Below are positions 16,203 to 24,955 of a stretch of 64,000 nt of DNA, piece after piece. Numbering within the stretch: the stretch's first letter is position 1; the number at the start of each line of letters is the position of its first letter. Source of the DNA: Limnohabitans kasalickyi (GTDB taxonomy: Bacteria; Pseudomonadota; Gammaproteobacteria; Burkholderiales; Burkholderiaceae_C); NCBI GenBank assembly GCA_965234325.1, contig OZ248407.1, positions 434,001 to 498,000 of the forward strand, in the 5' to 3' direction. The position numbers and the translations under genes are program-made. The notes beneath the pieces were generated by a model. The model was not told the origin of the DNA, ran no database searches, and worked only from the letters and a program-made list of their open reading frames with translations.

Positions 16203-17369
16203 ATGAAAATCAAACTCAGTCTGATCGCAGCCGCGATGGCCTTCACCGCCGGTGCGGCGATGGCCCAAACGCAAGGCGTGACCAAAAACGAACTTGTGAT
16301 CGGGTCGATTCAAGATTTGTCGGGACCGCTGGCGGGTTTTGGCAAGCAAGTGCGCTTAGGCATGATGCTGCGCGTCGATGAAGCCAACGAACAAGATGGC
16401 GTCGGGGGCCGCAAGGTCAAGTTGTTGGTGGAAGATTCCGGTTACGACCCACGCCGTGCGGTGCTGGCAGCCCAGAAGTTGGTCAACCAAGACAAGATTT
16501 TTGCGATGGTCGCCCACATTGGTACAGCGCAAAACATGGCGGCCATGCCTGTGCAGTTCCAAAAGAACGTGGTCAACTTCTTTCCCGTGACGGCTGCGCG
16601 TGAAATGTATGAGCCTTTCCACAAGCTCAAGTATTCGTTTGCGGCCACCTACTTTGACCAGATGCGTCAATCCGTGCCAATCCTGATCAAGGAAAAGGGC
16701 GCCAAGCAAATTTGCGCCATGTACCAAGACGACGAGTTCGGTTTGGAAGTGTTCCGCGGTGCTGAAGCGGGCCTGAAAGACGCGGGTTTGCAGTTCGCCG
16801 AAGTCACCACCTACAAACGTGGCGCGACCGACTTCTCCTCGCAAATGCAAAAACTGGCGTCTTCCAATTGCGATTTTGTAGTCATGGGCACCATCATCCG
16901 TGAAACCATTGGTGGCGTTGCCACAGCGCGTCGCTTGGGCTTCAACCCCACGTTCATCGGCTCTAGTGCGTCCTACACCGACTTGATCCACAAGCTCGGC
17001 GGCGCTCCCATGAACGGCTTTTACGCCACCATGACCGTGCAGCACCCTTATTTGGACGAAGCCGCACAGAACATCCGTTTCTGGGCCAACAAGTACAAAA
17101 CCAAGTTCAACGAAGACCCCACCGTGTTCTCGGTGTATGGCTACAACGCGGTGGACGCCTACCTGCGTGCGGCGGAAAAAGCCGGTGCCAATCTGACCAC
17201 CGAAACGTTCATCAAAGCCATGGACACCATGAAGTTGCCCTCTGACATGTTCGGCAGTCCTGAAATGACCTTCAGTGCCACCAAGCGTCTGGGCAGCAAC
17301 ATTTCGCGCATGTCTCAGATTCAAGACGGTCGCTGGAAAGTTGTGTCTGACTATCCAAAAGCCAAGTAA
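16203..17369 (+). CDS. livK: ABC transporter periplasmic binding protein, Leu/Ile/Val-binding type
   Basis: A 388 aa type I periplasmic binding protein with a signal peptide (MKIKLSLIAAAMAFTAGAAMA, cleaved about residue 22). Family patterns are VIGSIQDLSGPLAGFGKQ, LLVEDSGYDPRRAV and VFSVYGYNAVDAYLRA. It has a good ribosome site (AGGAGA, 8 nt before the ATG). It completes the livHMGF importer although it is placed after the ligase. Such proteins bind amino acids, aromatic acids or other carboxylates; context favours a terpenoid or branched acid. Confidence 0.88.
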   Translation: MKIKLSLIAAAMAFTAGAAMAQTQGVTKNELVIGSIQDLSGPLAGFGKQVRLGMMLRVDEANEQDGVGGRKVKLLVEDSGYDPRRAVLAAQKLVNQDKIFAMVAHIGTAQNMAAMPVQFQKNVVNFFPVTAAREMYEPFHKLKYSFAATYFDQMRQSVPILIKEKGAKQICAMYQDDEFGLEVFRGAEAGLKDAGLQFAEVTTYKRGATDFSSQMQKLASSNCDFVVMGTIIRETIGGVATARRLGFNPTFIGSSASYTDLIHKLGGAPMNGFYATMTVQHPYLDEAAQNIRFWANKYKTKFNEDPTVFSVYGYNAVDAYLRAAEKAGANLTTETFIKAMDTMKLPSDMFGSPEMTFSATKRLGSNISRMSQIQDGRWKVVSDYPKAK

Positions 17370-17390
17370 GTCGCGCAGCGTGCGTGCTGC

Positions 17391-18650
17391 ATGATGAACA
17401 CCTCTCCCGCCGATCCGTCGCTCATCGATTCCCGTGAGGCGGCTTGGCGGCTGCTGGTCACGTTGGGCCTGGTCGTGCTGGGCAACAGCAGCATGTACGT
17501 GGTTTCTGTCGTGTTGCCTGCTGTCCAAGCCGAATTCGGCATTGGCCGGGCCGATGCGTCTTTGCCCTACACACTGATGATGGTGTGTCTGGGTGTGGGC
17601 GGTCTCTGGACTGGGCGTTTGGCCGATCGCCATGGGTTGATGCCCGTGCTGTGGGTCGGTGCGGCTGCGGTGTGCGGCGGCTTTTTTTGGGCTGGATCTT
17701 CCGACAGCATTTGGGCCTTTGGTTTGGCGCATGGCTTGTTGGGTTTGATTGGTAGCTCGTCGACGTTTGCGCCTCTGTTGGCCGACACCGCGTTGTGGTG
17801 GAACCGTCGGCGCGGCATTGCCGTCGCGATTTGTGCCAGTGGCAATTACATCGCGGGTGCCCTTTGGCCTCCTATCGTGCAGCATGGCATCGAGACCATC
17901 GGTTGGCGCCAGACTTATGTGCTGATGGGGCTGGTCTGTGGTTTGGGGATGCTTATTTTGTCGTTGCGCATGCGCCAACGTCCACCGCTGGTGTCGCTGG
18001 CCCCTGCGGGAAATGTGGCCAGCGAGGTGGATCGCAGTCGCCCGTTTGGCCTACGCCCCGCACTTGCCCAGTTCCTGCTGTGCGTGGCTGGTGTGGCTTG
18101 CTGCGTGGCCATGTCCATGCCGCAGGTGCACATCGTGGCCTATTGCAGCGATCTGGGTTTTGGTGCAGCGCGCGGCGCGCAAATGCTGTCTCTGATGCTG
18201 GCATGCGGCATCGTCAGTCGCTTGGTGTCGGGCGTGATTTGCGACCGTATTGGGGGCATTCGCACCTTGTTGCTTGGTTCGGCCTTGCAAGGGGTGGCGC
18301 TGTTGCTGTTTTTGCCCTTTGACGGCATGGTGCCCTTGTATGTGATCTCGGCCATGTTCGGTTTGTTTCAGGGCGGCATCGTGCCCTCTTACGCCATCAT
18401 CGTCCGTGAGCACTTTGATCCGAACGAAGCCGGTGCCCGGGTGGGCGCGGTCATCATGGCCACGCTGGTGGGCATGGCGTTGGGCGGCTGGTTGTCCGGA
18501 TGGGTGTTTGATGTGACGGGTAGCTACAAGGCCGCTTTTCTCAATGGCATTGCTTGGAACTTGCTGAACTTGTCCATCGCGGGCTGGTTGTTCTGGCGGG
18601 TGCGGCGTCAGGCGAGTGAAGCCAGTGCATCCCCTGCGTCGTCGGCCTGA
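17391..18650 (+). CDS. MFS transporter (monocarboxylate/OFA-like)
   Basis: A 419 aa major facilitator with 12 predicted membrane helices in two halves. The loop 2-3 motif appears as GRLADRHGLMPVL and is repeated in the second half as VICDRIGGIRTL. The substrate is unknown; as a neighbour of an acyl-CoA synthetase it may move the free acid or its alcohol. Start codons at 17391 and 17394 are adjacent. The stop at 18650 abuts the stop of the convergent acyl-CoA dehydrogenase with no intergenic base and no terminator, so the two operons must overlap transcriptionally. Confidence 0.85.
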   Translation: MMNTSPADPSLIDSREAAWRLLVTLGLVVLGNSSMYVVSVVLPAVQAEFGIGRADASLPYTLMMVCLGVGGLWTGRLADRHGLMPVLWVGAAAVCGGFFWAGSSDSIWAFGLAHGLLGLIGSSSTFAPLLADTALWWNRRRGIAVAICASGNYIAGALWPPIVQHGIETIGWRQTYVLMGLVCGLGMLILSLRMRQRPPLVSLAPAGNVASEVDRSRPFGLRPALAQFLLCVAGVACCVAMSMPQVHIVAYCSDLGFGAARGAQMLSLMLACGIVSRLVSGVICDRIGGIRTLLLGSALQGVALLLFLPFDGMVPLYVISAMFGLFQGGIVPSYAIIVREHFDPNEAGARVGAVIMATLVGMALGGWLSGWVFDVTGSYKAAFLNGIAWNLLNLSIAGWLFWRVRRQASEASASPASSA

Positions 18651-19808
18651 TCAAATTCCCAACTGCTTCGCGGCCAACTCTTTCATGATCTCTTCAGCCC
18701 CGCCGCCGATCATCATCACTTTCACTTCGCGGTAAACCCGCTCGCTCACGGTGCCGCGCATGTAGCCCATGCCGCCCAGCAGTTGCACGGCGGCATCGGC
18801 GCAAAATTGCATGGTTTGGGTGGCGTGGTTTTTGAGCAGGCACACCTGGGCCACCCACTCGGCACCGGTTTGTCCTGCGTCCGCTTGCTGCGTCACTGCA
18901 TCCACCCAGGCTTGCGTGGACGAGATGCGCATTTGCATGTCCATCAGTTTGTGGCGGATGACCTGGCGCTCGATCAGGGCCGCGCCAAAGGTCTGGCGTT
19001 GGCGTGCCCAGTCCAGGGCTTCGTCAAAACAAGCCTGGGCAAAGCCCAGCGCCATGGCTGACATGGCCAGGCGCTCGCCGTTGAAGTTGCCCATGATCAT
19101 CTTGAAGCCCGCGCCTTCGTCACCCAGCCGATAGCGTTGAGGCACGCGCACGCCGTCAAAGTGCAGCTGCGCCGTGTCCGAGCTGTGCCAGCCCATCTTG
19201 TGCAGGCGCGTGCGTGTGATGCCCGGGGTGTCGCCAGGCACCACCACCATCGAAATGCCACTGGCCCCTTTGCTGGCCGGGTTGGTGCGCACGGCCAGCG
19301 TGATCCAGTCGGCGCGCAGGCCAGAGGTGATGAAGACTTTTTCGCCATCGATCACGTAGTCCGCGCCGTCTGCGCGTGCGGTGGTGCGCAGGCTGGCCAC
19401 GTCGGAACCACCACCAGGCTCGGTGATGGCCAGGGCTGCAATGCGCTCTCCGCGCAAAACGGGTGGCACCACTTCGGCTTGCAGCTCGGCGCTGCCATGC
19501 GCCATGACGGGGGGCAGGCCGATGTTGTGTGAAAACAGACTGGCCATCACGCCGCCGCTGCCGCCGTGACGCGCCAGGGTTTGCGACATCATGTTGCGTG
19601 CACGCCAGTGCGCGGGTGTGCCGCCCAGGTGTTCGGGGTAGCCCAGACCCAGCAGGCCCAACTCGGCTGCTTGCTTGTAGAGGCTGCGGTCGAATTGACC
19701 GGCTTCTTCCCATACAGGCACATTTGGGGCGATGGCTTGTTTGGCAAAGCGCTCGACGGTGGCCTGCAGGCTTTGCAGGTCTTCTGTTGTGAAATCACCG
19801 TTGTTCAT
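18651..19808 (-). CDS. Acyl-CoA dehydrogenase
   Basis: FAD-dependent dehydrogenase of 385 aa that introduces an alpha,beta double bond into an acyl-CoA. Conserved segments are AALAITEPGGGSDVASL (FAD/substrate loop), VIDGEKVFITSG, and the C-terminal GGMGYMRGTVSERVYREVKVMMIGGG split across the last helices. The position that is often the catalytic Glu in short-chain enzymes is within the final IGGGAEEIMKE segment. The start at 19808 overlaps the carboxylase stop by 4 bp. It is the last gene of the nine-gene minus-strand operon. One of three dehydrogenases here; it may act after chain shortening. Confidence 0.88.
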   Translation of the reverse strand: MNNGDFTTEDLQSLQATVERFAKQAIAPNVPVWEEAGQFDRSLYKQAAELGLLGLGYPEHLGGTPAHWRARNMMSQTLARHGGSGGVMASLFSHNIGLPPVMAHGSAELQAEVVPPVLRGERIAALAITEPGGGSDVASLRTTARADGADYVIDGEKVFITSGLRADWITLAVRTNPASKGASGISMVVVPGDTPGITRTRLHKMGWHSSDTAQLHFDGVRVPQRYRLGDEGAGFKMIMGNFNGERLAMSAMALGFAQACFDEALDWARQRQTFGAALIERQVIRHKLMDMQMRISSTQAWVDAVTQQADAGQTGAEWVAQVCLLKNHATQTMQFCADAAVQLLGGMGYMRGTVSERVYREVKVMMIGGGAEEIMKELAAKQLGI

Positions 19809-21793
19809 GCGGCGTCCTTCCATTGCACCAACACCTGGCCGGGGCCCACTTGCTGGCCCACGCTGGCCGAGAGGCTGTGCACCACCGCATCGCGTGGGGC
19901 GCACAAAATGTGTTCGAGCTTCATGGATTCGATCACCAGCACGGTATCGCCTTGCTTGACCTGTTGACCTTCTTGCACATGCAGTGCGATCAGCTTGCCG
20001 TTGAAGGGTGCACGCAAAGACTGCGCTGCTTTTGCGCTCGCGCCAGTGCTGGGCGCGCCGTGGCTTTGGTCGGTGAGCCACAGTTCCGCGCATTCGGGGC
20101 CTTGCAGTTGCACATGCCAGCGCTTGACTGGGCCAGTGCAGACCACTGCGCGGGCTTGCCAGTGGCGGCCATTCAGGGTGATGTGCAGTTGTTCAGCGAT
20201 GCGCTGCACGCTGGCCTCGTGTGTGGCCTCGCCGGTATGAATGTGCACTCGGCCTTGCCCCAGTTCCTGCAGGTTCAGCGTGAAGCTGTCTGTGCCCATG
20301 CCCATGCGCACCGGCCGTGTGAACGGACTGGGCATGGCGGCGGCGGGTGATTGCTGGACAAAGATCACAGCCAGCGCGGCCACGGTGCGGGCTTCGCTCG
20401 ATGCTTGCAGGCTTTGGCGTACCGCATCGGCCTGTTCGGTGAGGAAAGGAATTAAGGCCTCACCCGCACGGAACAACGGATGTTGCAAGCACGCAGCCAA
20501 AAAGGTGCGGTTGGTGGGCAGGCCCAACACAGCGGTCTGGTCCAAGCCCGTGCGCAGGCGGTCGATGGCTTCAGCGCGGGTGGGCGCGTGCGCGATCAGT
20601 TTGCCCAGCATCGAATCGTAGTGCGGCGTGACCACCGCACCCACATGCAGCGCATGGTCAAAGCGTAAACCCTCTGGCGTTGCAAAGGCCTGCACTGTGC
20701 CGGTTTGTGGGGTGAAGTGCTCGTCTTCGGCGCACAGGCGCACCTCGATGGCGTGGCCTAGCGGGCGCACATCGGCTTGCGCCAGCGGCAGCGGCTCACC
20801 ACGTGCGATGCGCAGCTGCCACTCCACCAAGTCAAGCCCGGTGAGCATCTCGGTCACCGGGTGCTCCACCTGCAGCCGTGTGTTCATCTCCATCAGATAA
20901 AAAGGTTTGTCGGCCTGCGCCTCGTCCAGCAAAAACTCCACCGTTCCTGCGCCTACATAGCCCGCCGATTGCGCGAGCGCGATGGCCGCTTGTCCGAGTT
21001 GCTCGCGCAGCGCAGCGCTCACGGCAGGGCTGGGCGATTCTTCGATGATCTTCTGGTGACGGCGTTGCACTGAGCAGTCGCGCTCACCTAGGTGGATGCA
21101 GTGGCCTTGTGTGTCGGCCATGATCTGCACCTCGATGTGGCGGGGGCGCAGCAAGGCGCGTTCCATCAACAAGTCGCCGTTGCCAAAACCGGCCAAGGCT
21201 TCAGAGCGCGCGCTGTGCAGCGCGGGCAGCAGCTGCACCATGTCGGTGACCAAGCGCATGCCGCGCCCGCCGCCCCCGGCCACGGCTTTCACCATGAGCG
21301 GCAGGCCCAGCTGCTCGGCTTGTGCAGTGAAGGTGGCATCGCTTTGGTCCGCGCCAAAGTAGCCCGGCAGGCAGGGCACGCCGTGCGTCAGTGCCAGTGC
21401 TTTTGCGGCCGACTTGCTGCCCAAGGCGCAGATGGCTGCAGGAGGCGGCCCGACCCAGGTCAGGCCCGCGTCGATCACGGCCTGGGCGAATTCGGCGTTC
21501 TCGCTCAAAAAACCATAACCGGGGTGTACCGCATCGGCCCCGGTGGCCTTCGCGGCCGCCAGCAGTTTGTCGATGCGTAAATACGAGTCAGCGGACAGCG
21601 TGCCGCCCAAGGCGAACGCGGTGTCGGCTTCGTGCACATGCAGGGATTCGCGGTCGGCATCTGAATAAACGGCCACCGTCTGGATGCCCATCAGGCGGGC
21701 GGTGCGGATCACGCGGCGGGCGATCTCGCCCCGGTTGGCGATCAGCAGGCGGGTGACTCGGGCGTGTGCGGTGGTAGGCAACGTGGCGGTCAT
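19805..21793 (-). CDS. atuF: Biotin-dependent acyl-CoA carboxylase alpha subunit, geranyl-CoA type
   Basis: A 662 aa subunit with an N-terminal biotin carboxylase (LLIANRGEIARRVIRTA; ATP-grasp loop KAVAGGGGRGMR; MEMNTRLQVEHPVTE) and a C-terminal biotin carboxyl carrier domain with the biotin-accepting lysine in VIESMKLEH. The carrier motif reads ESMKLEH, like methylcrotonyl/geranyl-CoA carboxylases. The start at 21793 (MTATLPTT) overlaps the hydratase gene. Geranyl-CoA rather than methylcrotonyl-CoA specificity is inferred from the AtuA, AtuD-like and AtuC-like neighbours; sequence alone does not decide it here. Confidence 0.82.
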   Translation of the reverse strand: MTATLPTTAHARVTRLLIANRGEIARRVIRTARLMGIQTVAVYSDADRESLHVHEADTAFALGGTLSADSYLRIDKLLAAAKATGADAVHPGYGFLSENAEFAQAVIDAGLTWVGPPPAAICALGSKSAAKALALTHGVPCLPGYFGADQSDATFTAQAEQLGLPLMVKAVAGGGGRGMRLVTDMVQLLPALHSARSEALAGFGNGDLLMERALLRPRHIEVQIMADTQGHCIHLGERDCSVQRRHQKIIEESPSPAVSAALREQLGQAAIALAQSAGYVGAGTVEFLLDEAQADKPFYLMEMNTRLQVEHPVTEMLTGLDLVEWQLRIARGEPLPLAQADVRPLGHAIEVRLCAEDEHFTPQTGTVQAFATPEGLRFDHALHVGAVVTPHYDSMLGKLIAHAPTRAEAIDRLRTGLDQTAVLGLPTNRTFLAACLQHPLFRAGEALIPFLTEQADAVRQSLQASSEARTVAALAVIFVQQSPAAAMPSPFTRPVRMGMGTDSFTLNLQELGQGRVHIHTGEATHEASVQRIAEQLHITLNGRHWQARAVVCTGPVKRWHVQLQGPECAELWLTDQSHGAPSTGASAKAAQSLRAPFNGKLIALHVQEGQQVKQGDTVLVIESMKLEHILCAPRDAVVHSLSASVGQQVGPGQVLVQWKDAA

Positions 21794-22596
21794 GCGGTGT
21801 CCTTGCCAGAAATTGTCCAGGGCGCAGGCTGTTTGCGCGCAAACGCGGCCAAGCCTTGGGCGGCTTCTGTGCTGCGCAGACCTTGTGCGAAGGCTTGTGC
21901 GGCGGCATCGCGCAAATCGCGCACAGGGCCGCGCAAGCTTCTCAACAGCTGTTTGGTGCTGGCCACTGCGCCGGGTGCGGCACGCAGCAGGCGCGTCAGT
22001 GATTTTTGCCAAGCTTCATCGGTGTCGTGTTCGATCACTTCGTTGACCAAGCCCACTTGCAGCGCCTGTGCTGCGGAGTAGCTCAGACCTTGCAACAGAC
22101 ACTGTCGTGCCGCACTCTCGCCCAAACGCTGCCAAACGAATGGCGCAATCTGCGCAGGCGGCAAGCCCAGCGTGACCTCGGGCGTGCCCAGCACCGAACG
22201 CGCTGTGGCTACCACATGGTCGGCGCAGCACACCAGGCCAAAGCCGCCGCCCATGGCCGCGCCATCGACGCGGCATACCAGCAATTGGGGCAGGGCAGAG
22301 AGGGCGTGCAGCAGGTCCCCAAAGCTGCGGTTCATGGCCAGCAGCGGGTCGGTTTGGCCAGCCTGCAAGGGCTGGCCAATCAGGCTGGCAAAGCCGCCCA
22401 AACTGCCACCCGCACAAAATGCACCGCCTGCGCCGGTCAGCACCACGATGCGAAGTGTCGGGTCCGCTGCAGCCCGCGTGCATGCTTGCAGCAAGCCGTC
22501 CACCACGGCATCGCTCAAAGCGTTGCGGGTGGCCGGATCGTTCATTGCCCAGGTCTCGATCGCACCTTCGCGCGTGATCAACAAAGTACTGCTCAT
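21790..22596 (-). CDS. atuE: Enoyl-CoA hydratase, isohexenylglutaconyl-CoA hydratase-like
   Basis: A 268 aa crotonase-fold enzyme. The oxyanion-hole segments are FCAGGSLGGFASL and DGAAMGGGFGLVCCADHVVA, and the catalytic region is TPEVTLGLPPAQIAPFV. In the Atu route it would hydrate isohexenylglutaconyl-CoA made by the carboxylase to 3-hydroxy-3-isohexenylglutaryl-CoA. It lies between the carboxylase alpha gene and the citronellyl-CoA-dehydrogenase-like gene, overlapping both by 4 bp. The specific substrate is inferred from context. Confidence 0.78.
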   Translation of the reverse strand: MSSTLLITREGAIETWAMNDPATRNALSDAVVDGLLQACTRAAADPTLRIVVLTGAGGAFCAGGSLGGFASLIGQPLQAGQTDPLLAMNRSFGDLLHALSALPQLLVCRVDGAAMGGGFGLVCCADHVVATARSVLGTPEVTLGLPPAQIAPFVWQRLGESAARQCLLQGLSYSAAQALQVGLVNEVIEHDTDEAWQKSLTRLLRAAPGAVASTKQLLRSLRGPVRDLRDAAAQAFAQGLRSTEAAQGLAAFARKQPAPWTISGKDTA

Positions 22597-23783
22597 TTTT
22601 GCGGCCGCTTGGCAATGCCCATCATCTTGGACAGGATGCCCAACATCACTTCGTCAGCACCGCCGCCAATTGAAGCCAGCCTGCCGTCGCGGTACATGCG
22701 CGAGACCTTGTTCTCCCAGGTGAAGCCCATGCCGCCCCAGAACTGCAGGCAGGTGTCAGGCACGGTGCGGTTCAAACGGCCTGCTTTGAGTTTGGCCATG
22801 GTGGCCCATTCGGTCACGTCTTCACCCGCAATGTAGTGTTCGCAGGCCTGGTAGGTCAGGGCGCGCAGACACTCCACATCGGCTTTGAGTTCGGCCAGCT
22901 TGAACTGCACCCACTGCTGGTCGGCCAAGGTGCTGCCAAACAGCTTGCGCTCTTGCGCCCATTCCACCGTCCACTGGATGCAGTTGGTCAGCGACTGCAA
23001 GGTGCTGGCCGCGCACCACAGGCGCTCTTCCTGAAACTGCTGCATCTGGTAGATGAAGCCCTGGCCCTCGGCCCCGATGCGGTAGCGCTGGGGCACCCGC
23101 ACTTCGTCAAAATAAATCAAGCCGGTGTCGCTGCTGTTCATGCCGATCTTTTTGATCTTCTTGCCCACCTCGATGCCGGGCAGCAGCTTGCCGTTCTCGC
23201 GCATGGGCACCATGACGAGACTTTTGTTTTTATGCGGATTGTTGCCCGCTCCGCTCTGACCTTCTCCCGTGTTGACCAGCATGCACATCCAGTCGGCTTG
23301 CAGGCTGTTGGTGATCCACATCTTCTGGCCGCTGATCACGTAGTCGTCGCCATCCTTGCGCGCCACCGTCTTGATGCCTGCCACATCGCTGCCTGCACTG
23401 GGCTCGCTCACGCCAATGCAGCCCACCATGTCGCCCGCAATCGCCGGAGCCAAAAATTGCGCACGCAACTCGTCGCTGCCAAAGCGCGCCAAGGCGGGCG
23501 TAGCCATGTCGGTCTGCACACCAATGGCCATGGGGATGCCGCCGCAGTCAATATGCCCCAAGGCCTCGGCCATGGCCATGCCGTACGAATAGTCCAGCCC
23601 CGCACCACCAAAGGCTTCGGGCTTGGTCAGGCCCAAGAGGCCCAAATTGCCCATCTTCTTGAAGACCTCGTGCGCCGGAAAAATCTCAGCCGCTTCCCAT
23701 TCGTCCACATGCGGGTTGATCTCGGCTTCGATGAAGCGCTTGAGCGTGTTCTGGATCTCGCGGTGTTCGTGGGTGTATTGCAT
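22593..23783 (-). CDS. atuD: Acyl-CoA dehydrogenase, citronellyl-CoA dehydrogenase-like
   Basis: A 396 aa acyl-CoA dehydrogenase beginning MQYTHEHREIQNTLKRFIEAEINPH. Key segments: CIGVSEPSAGSDVAGIKT at the FAD loop, YVISGQKMWITNS, and the C-terminal FWGGMGFTWENKVSRMYRD. This flavour, with a Trp/Thr-Trp-Glu in the last third, is that of AtuD, which oxidises citronellyl-CoA to geranyl-CoA. The in-frame upstream extension to 23864 is rejected because homologues start at MQYTHEH. It sits directly upstream of the hydratase in the operon. Confidence 0.8.
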   Translation of the reverse strand: MQYTHEHREIQNTLKRFIEAEINPHVDEWEAAEIFPAHEVFKKMGNLGLLGLTKPEAFGGAGLDYSYGMAMAEALGHIDCGGIPMAIGVQTDMATPALARFGSDELRAQFLAPAIAGDMVGCIGVSEPSAGSDVAGIKTVARKDGDDYVISGQKMWITNSLQADWMCMLVNTGEGQSGAGNNPHKNKSLVMVPMRENGKLLPGIEVGKKIKKIGMNSSDTGLIYFDEVRVPQRYRIGAEGQGFIYQMQQFQEERLWCAASTLQSLTNCIQWTVEWAQERKLFGSTLADQQWVQFKLAELKADVECLRALTYQACEHYIAGEDVTEWATMAKLKAGRLNRTVPDTCLQFWGGMGFTWENKVSRMYRDGRLASIGGGADEVMLGILSKMMGIAKRPQK

Positions 23784-23805
23784 GGTGTGTCTCCGTGGGG
23801 TGGGT

Positions 23806-24945
23806 TCAGGGGTGCAGATCGAAGTGGCCAATGCTGTGCGCGTGTCCATTGAGGACGATCTCAACGGTGTGGCGGCCTGGGTGGTGGGTGCGGGTGCTCA
23901 TTTGGCGCAGCGACAGTGTTTTTTCGAGCACGCCATGGCCGTGTGCACCGATCTGCACGGTGCTGCCTTTGAATACCTTGGGGCTGAGCGTGCCGTTGCC
24001 CTTGACGTAAAACACGCGCCAATCGGCCAGAGCGTTGGCCGCCTGTGCACTGGGGTTGTGCAGGGTGCAGTGCAGGGTGACGCTTTCGCCGATTCGGGCT
24101 TTTGATGGGGTGATGTTGGCGCTCTGAATCTGCAAGGGGCTCACTTGCCCGTGGCCGAATAAGGCCAGCGTCTGTGCATCACCGCGCTTGATGGCGGTGC
24201 GCAGGGCATGGCGCAGCAAGGCCTGCCGCGAGGCGGGTACCGGCGCATCGTCCAACCATTGGCGGGCCAGGTTGGTGAGCAGCTCTGGGTGGTCTTTGCC
24301 GATGTCGTTGAGGTGGTTGGCCACCGAGCGGCGCACATAGTCCGAGGGGTCGTCGCGCAAGCGGGCCAACAAGGGCAGCACCGGAGACGGGTCGTGCACA
24401 AAGTCCGGCAAGCGTGCGGCCCAGGGCAGGCGCGGGCGTGTGGCTTCACTGACGGAGCGGCGCACATGTGCGTTGTCATCGCCCGCCCAAAGCGCCAAGT
24501 GGGCCAAAGTGGCCTGGGTGTGTTGCTGCAAAAACGGGCGCAGGCTGAATTCGGCGGTGAAGCGCTGGGTCAGGGCGTGTTGGGCGTGCAGGGCCTCGGG
24601 CAGATGCTGCAGGCCATGGCTGGCGATGTACATGCTGTGCGGCAGATAAAAGAAGCTGCTGGGCACATCGCCACTGGCGGTGGGCTCGCCGTGTTTGTCC
24701 AGCCCCATGGGGCGGCCCATGGCCCGCACCAACAAAGGGGCGGCTTGCGCAAAGTCAGGCGGCATAAATTGCGCCATCACTTGGGCCAGGCGGCGGCCTC
24801 GGTCCATCAGGCCCAGGGCTTCAAAGTCGGCCCCCATGGCCGCTTGCCATTGGCCCCGATGCACCGTGGCCCCGGCAGCAGCCAGCTGCTCAGCCAACTG
24901 GTGGGCTGCGTCCAGCGGGAGCATGTGTTTCAAATCGGTGGCCAT
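23806..24945 (-). CDS. AlkC-type DNA alkylation repair protein with C-terminal Ig-like domain
   Basis: A 379 aa protein. Residues 1-265 form a helical HEAT-like solenoid with the repeat signatures HVRRSVSEATRPRLPWA (near 160) and YVRRSVANHLNDIGKDHPE (near 203), typical of the AlkC/AlkD superfamily of DNA glycosylases that excise cationic alkyl adducts without base flipping. Residues 268-379 look like an immunoglobulin-like beta sandwich, known from Pseudomonas AlkC. It should act on chromosomal 3-methyladenine-type damage. It is unexpected between atuD and atuC; spacing (22 and 10 nt) indicates the same transcript. Confidence 0.78.
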   Translation of the reverse strand: MATDLKHMLPLDAAHQLAEQLAAAGATVHRGQWQAAMGADFEALGLMDRGRRLAQVMAQFMPPDFAQAAPLLVRAMGRPMGLDKHGEPTASGDVPSSFFYLPHSMYIASHGLQHLPEALHAQHALTQRFTAEFSLRPFLQQHTQATLAHLALWAGDDNAHVRRSVSEATRPRLPWAARLPDFVHDPSPVLPLLARLRDDPSDYVRRSVANHLNDIGKDHPELLTNLARQWLDDAPVPASRQALLRHALRTAIKRGDAQTLALFGHGQVSPLQIQSANITPSKARIGESVTLHCTLHNPSAQAANALADWRVFYVKGNGTLSPKVFKGSTVQIGAHGHGVLEKTLSLRQMSTRTHHPGRHTVEIVLNGHAHSIGHFDLHP

Positions 24946-24955
24946 ATCTAGGCCT

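Noticed and set aside
16356..17978. A 540-codon open frame on the minus strand opposite livK and the MFS gene
   Set aside because: Same reason: low-complexity composition, spans two unrelated well-defined genes, no ribosome site or homologous motif seen.
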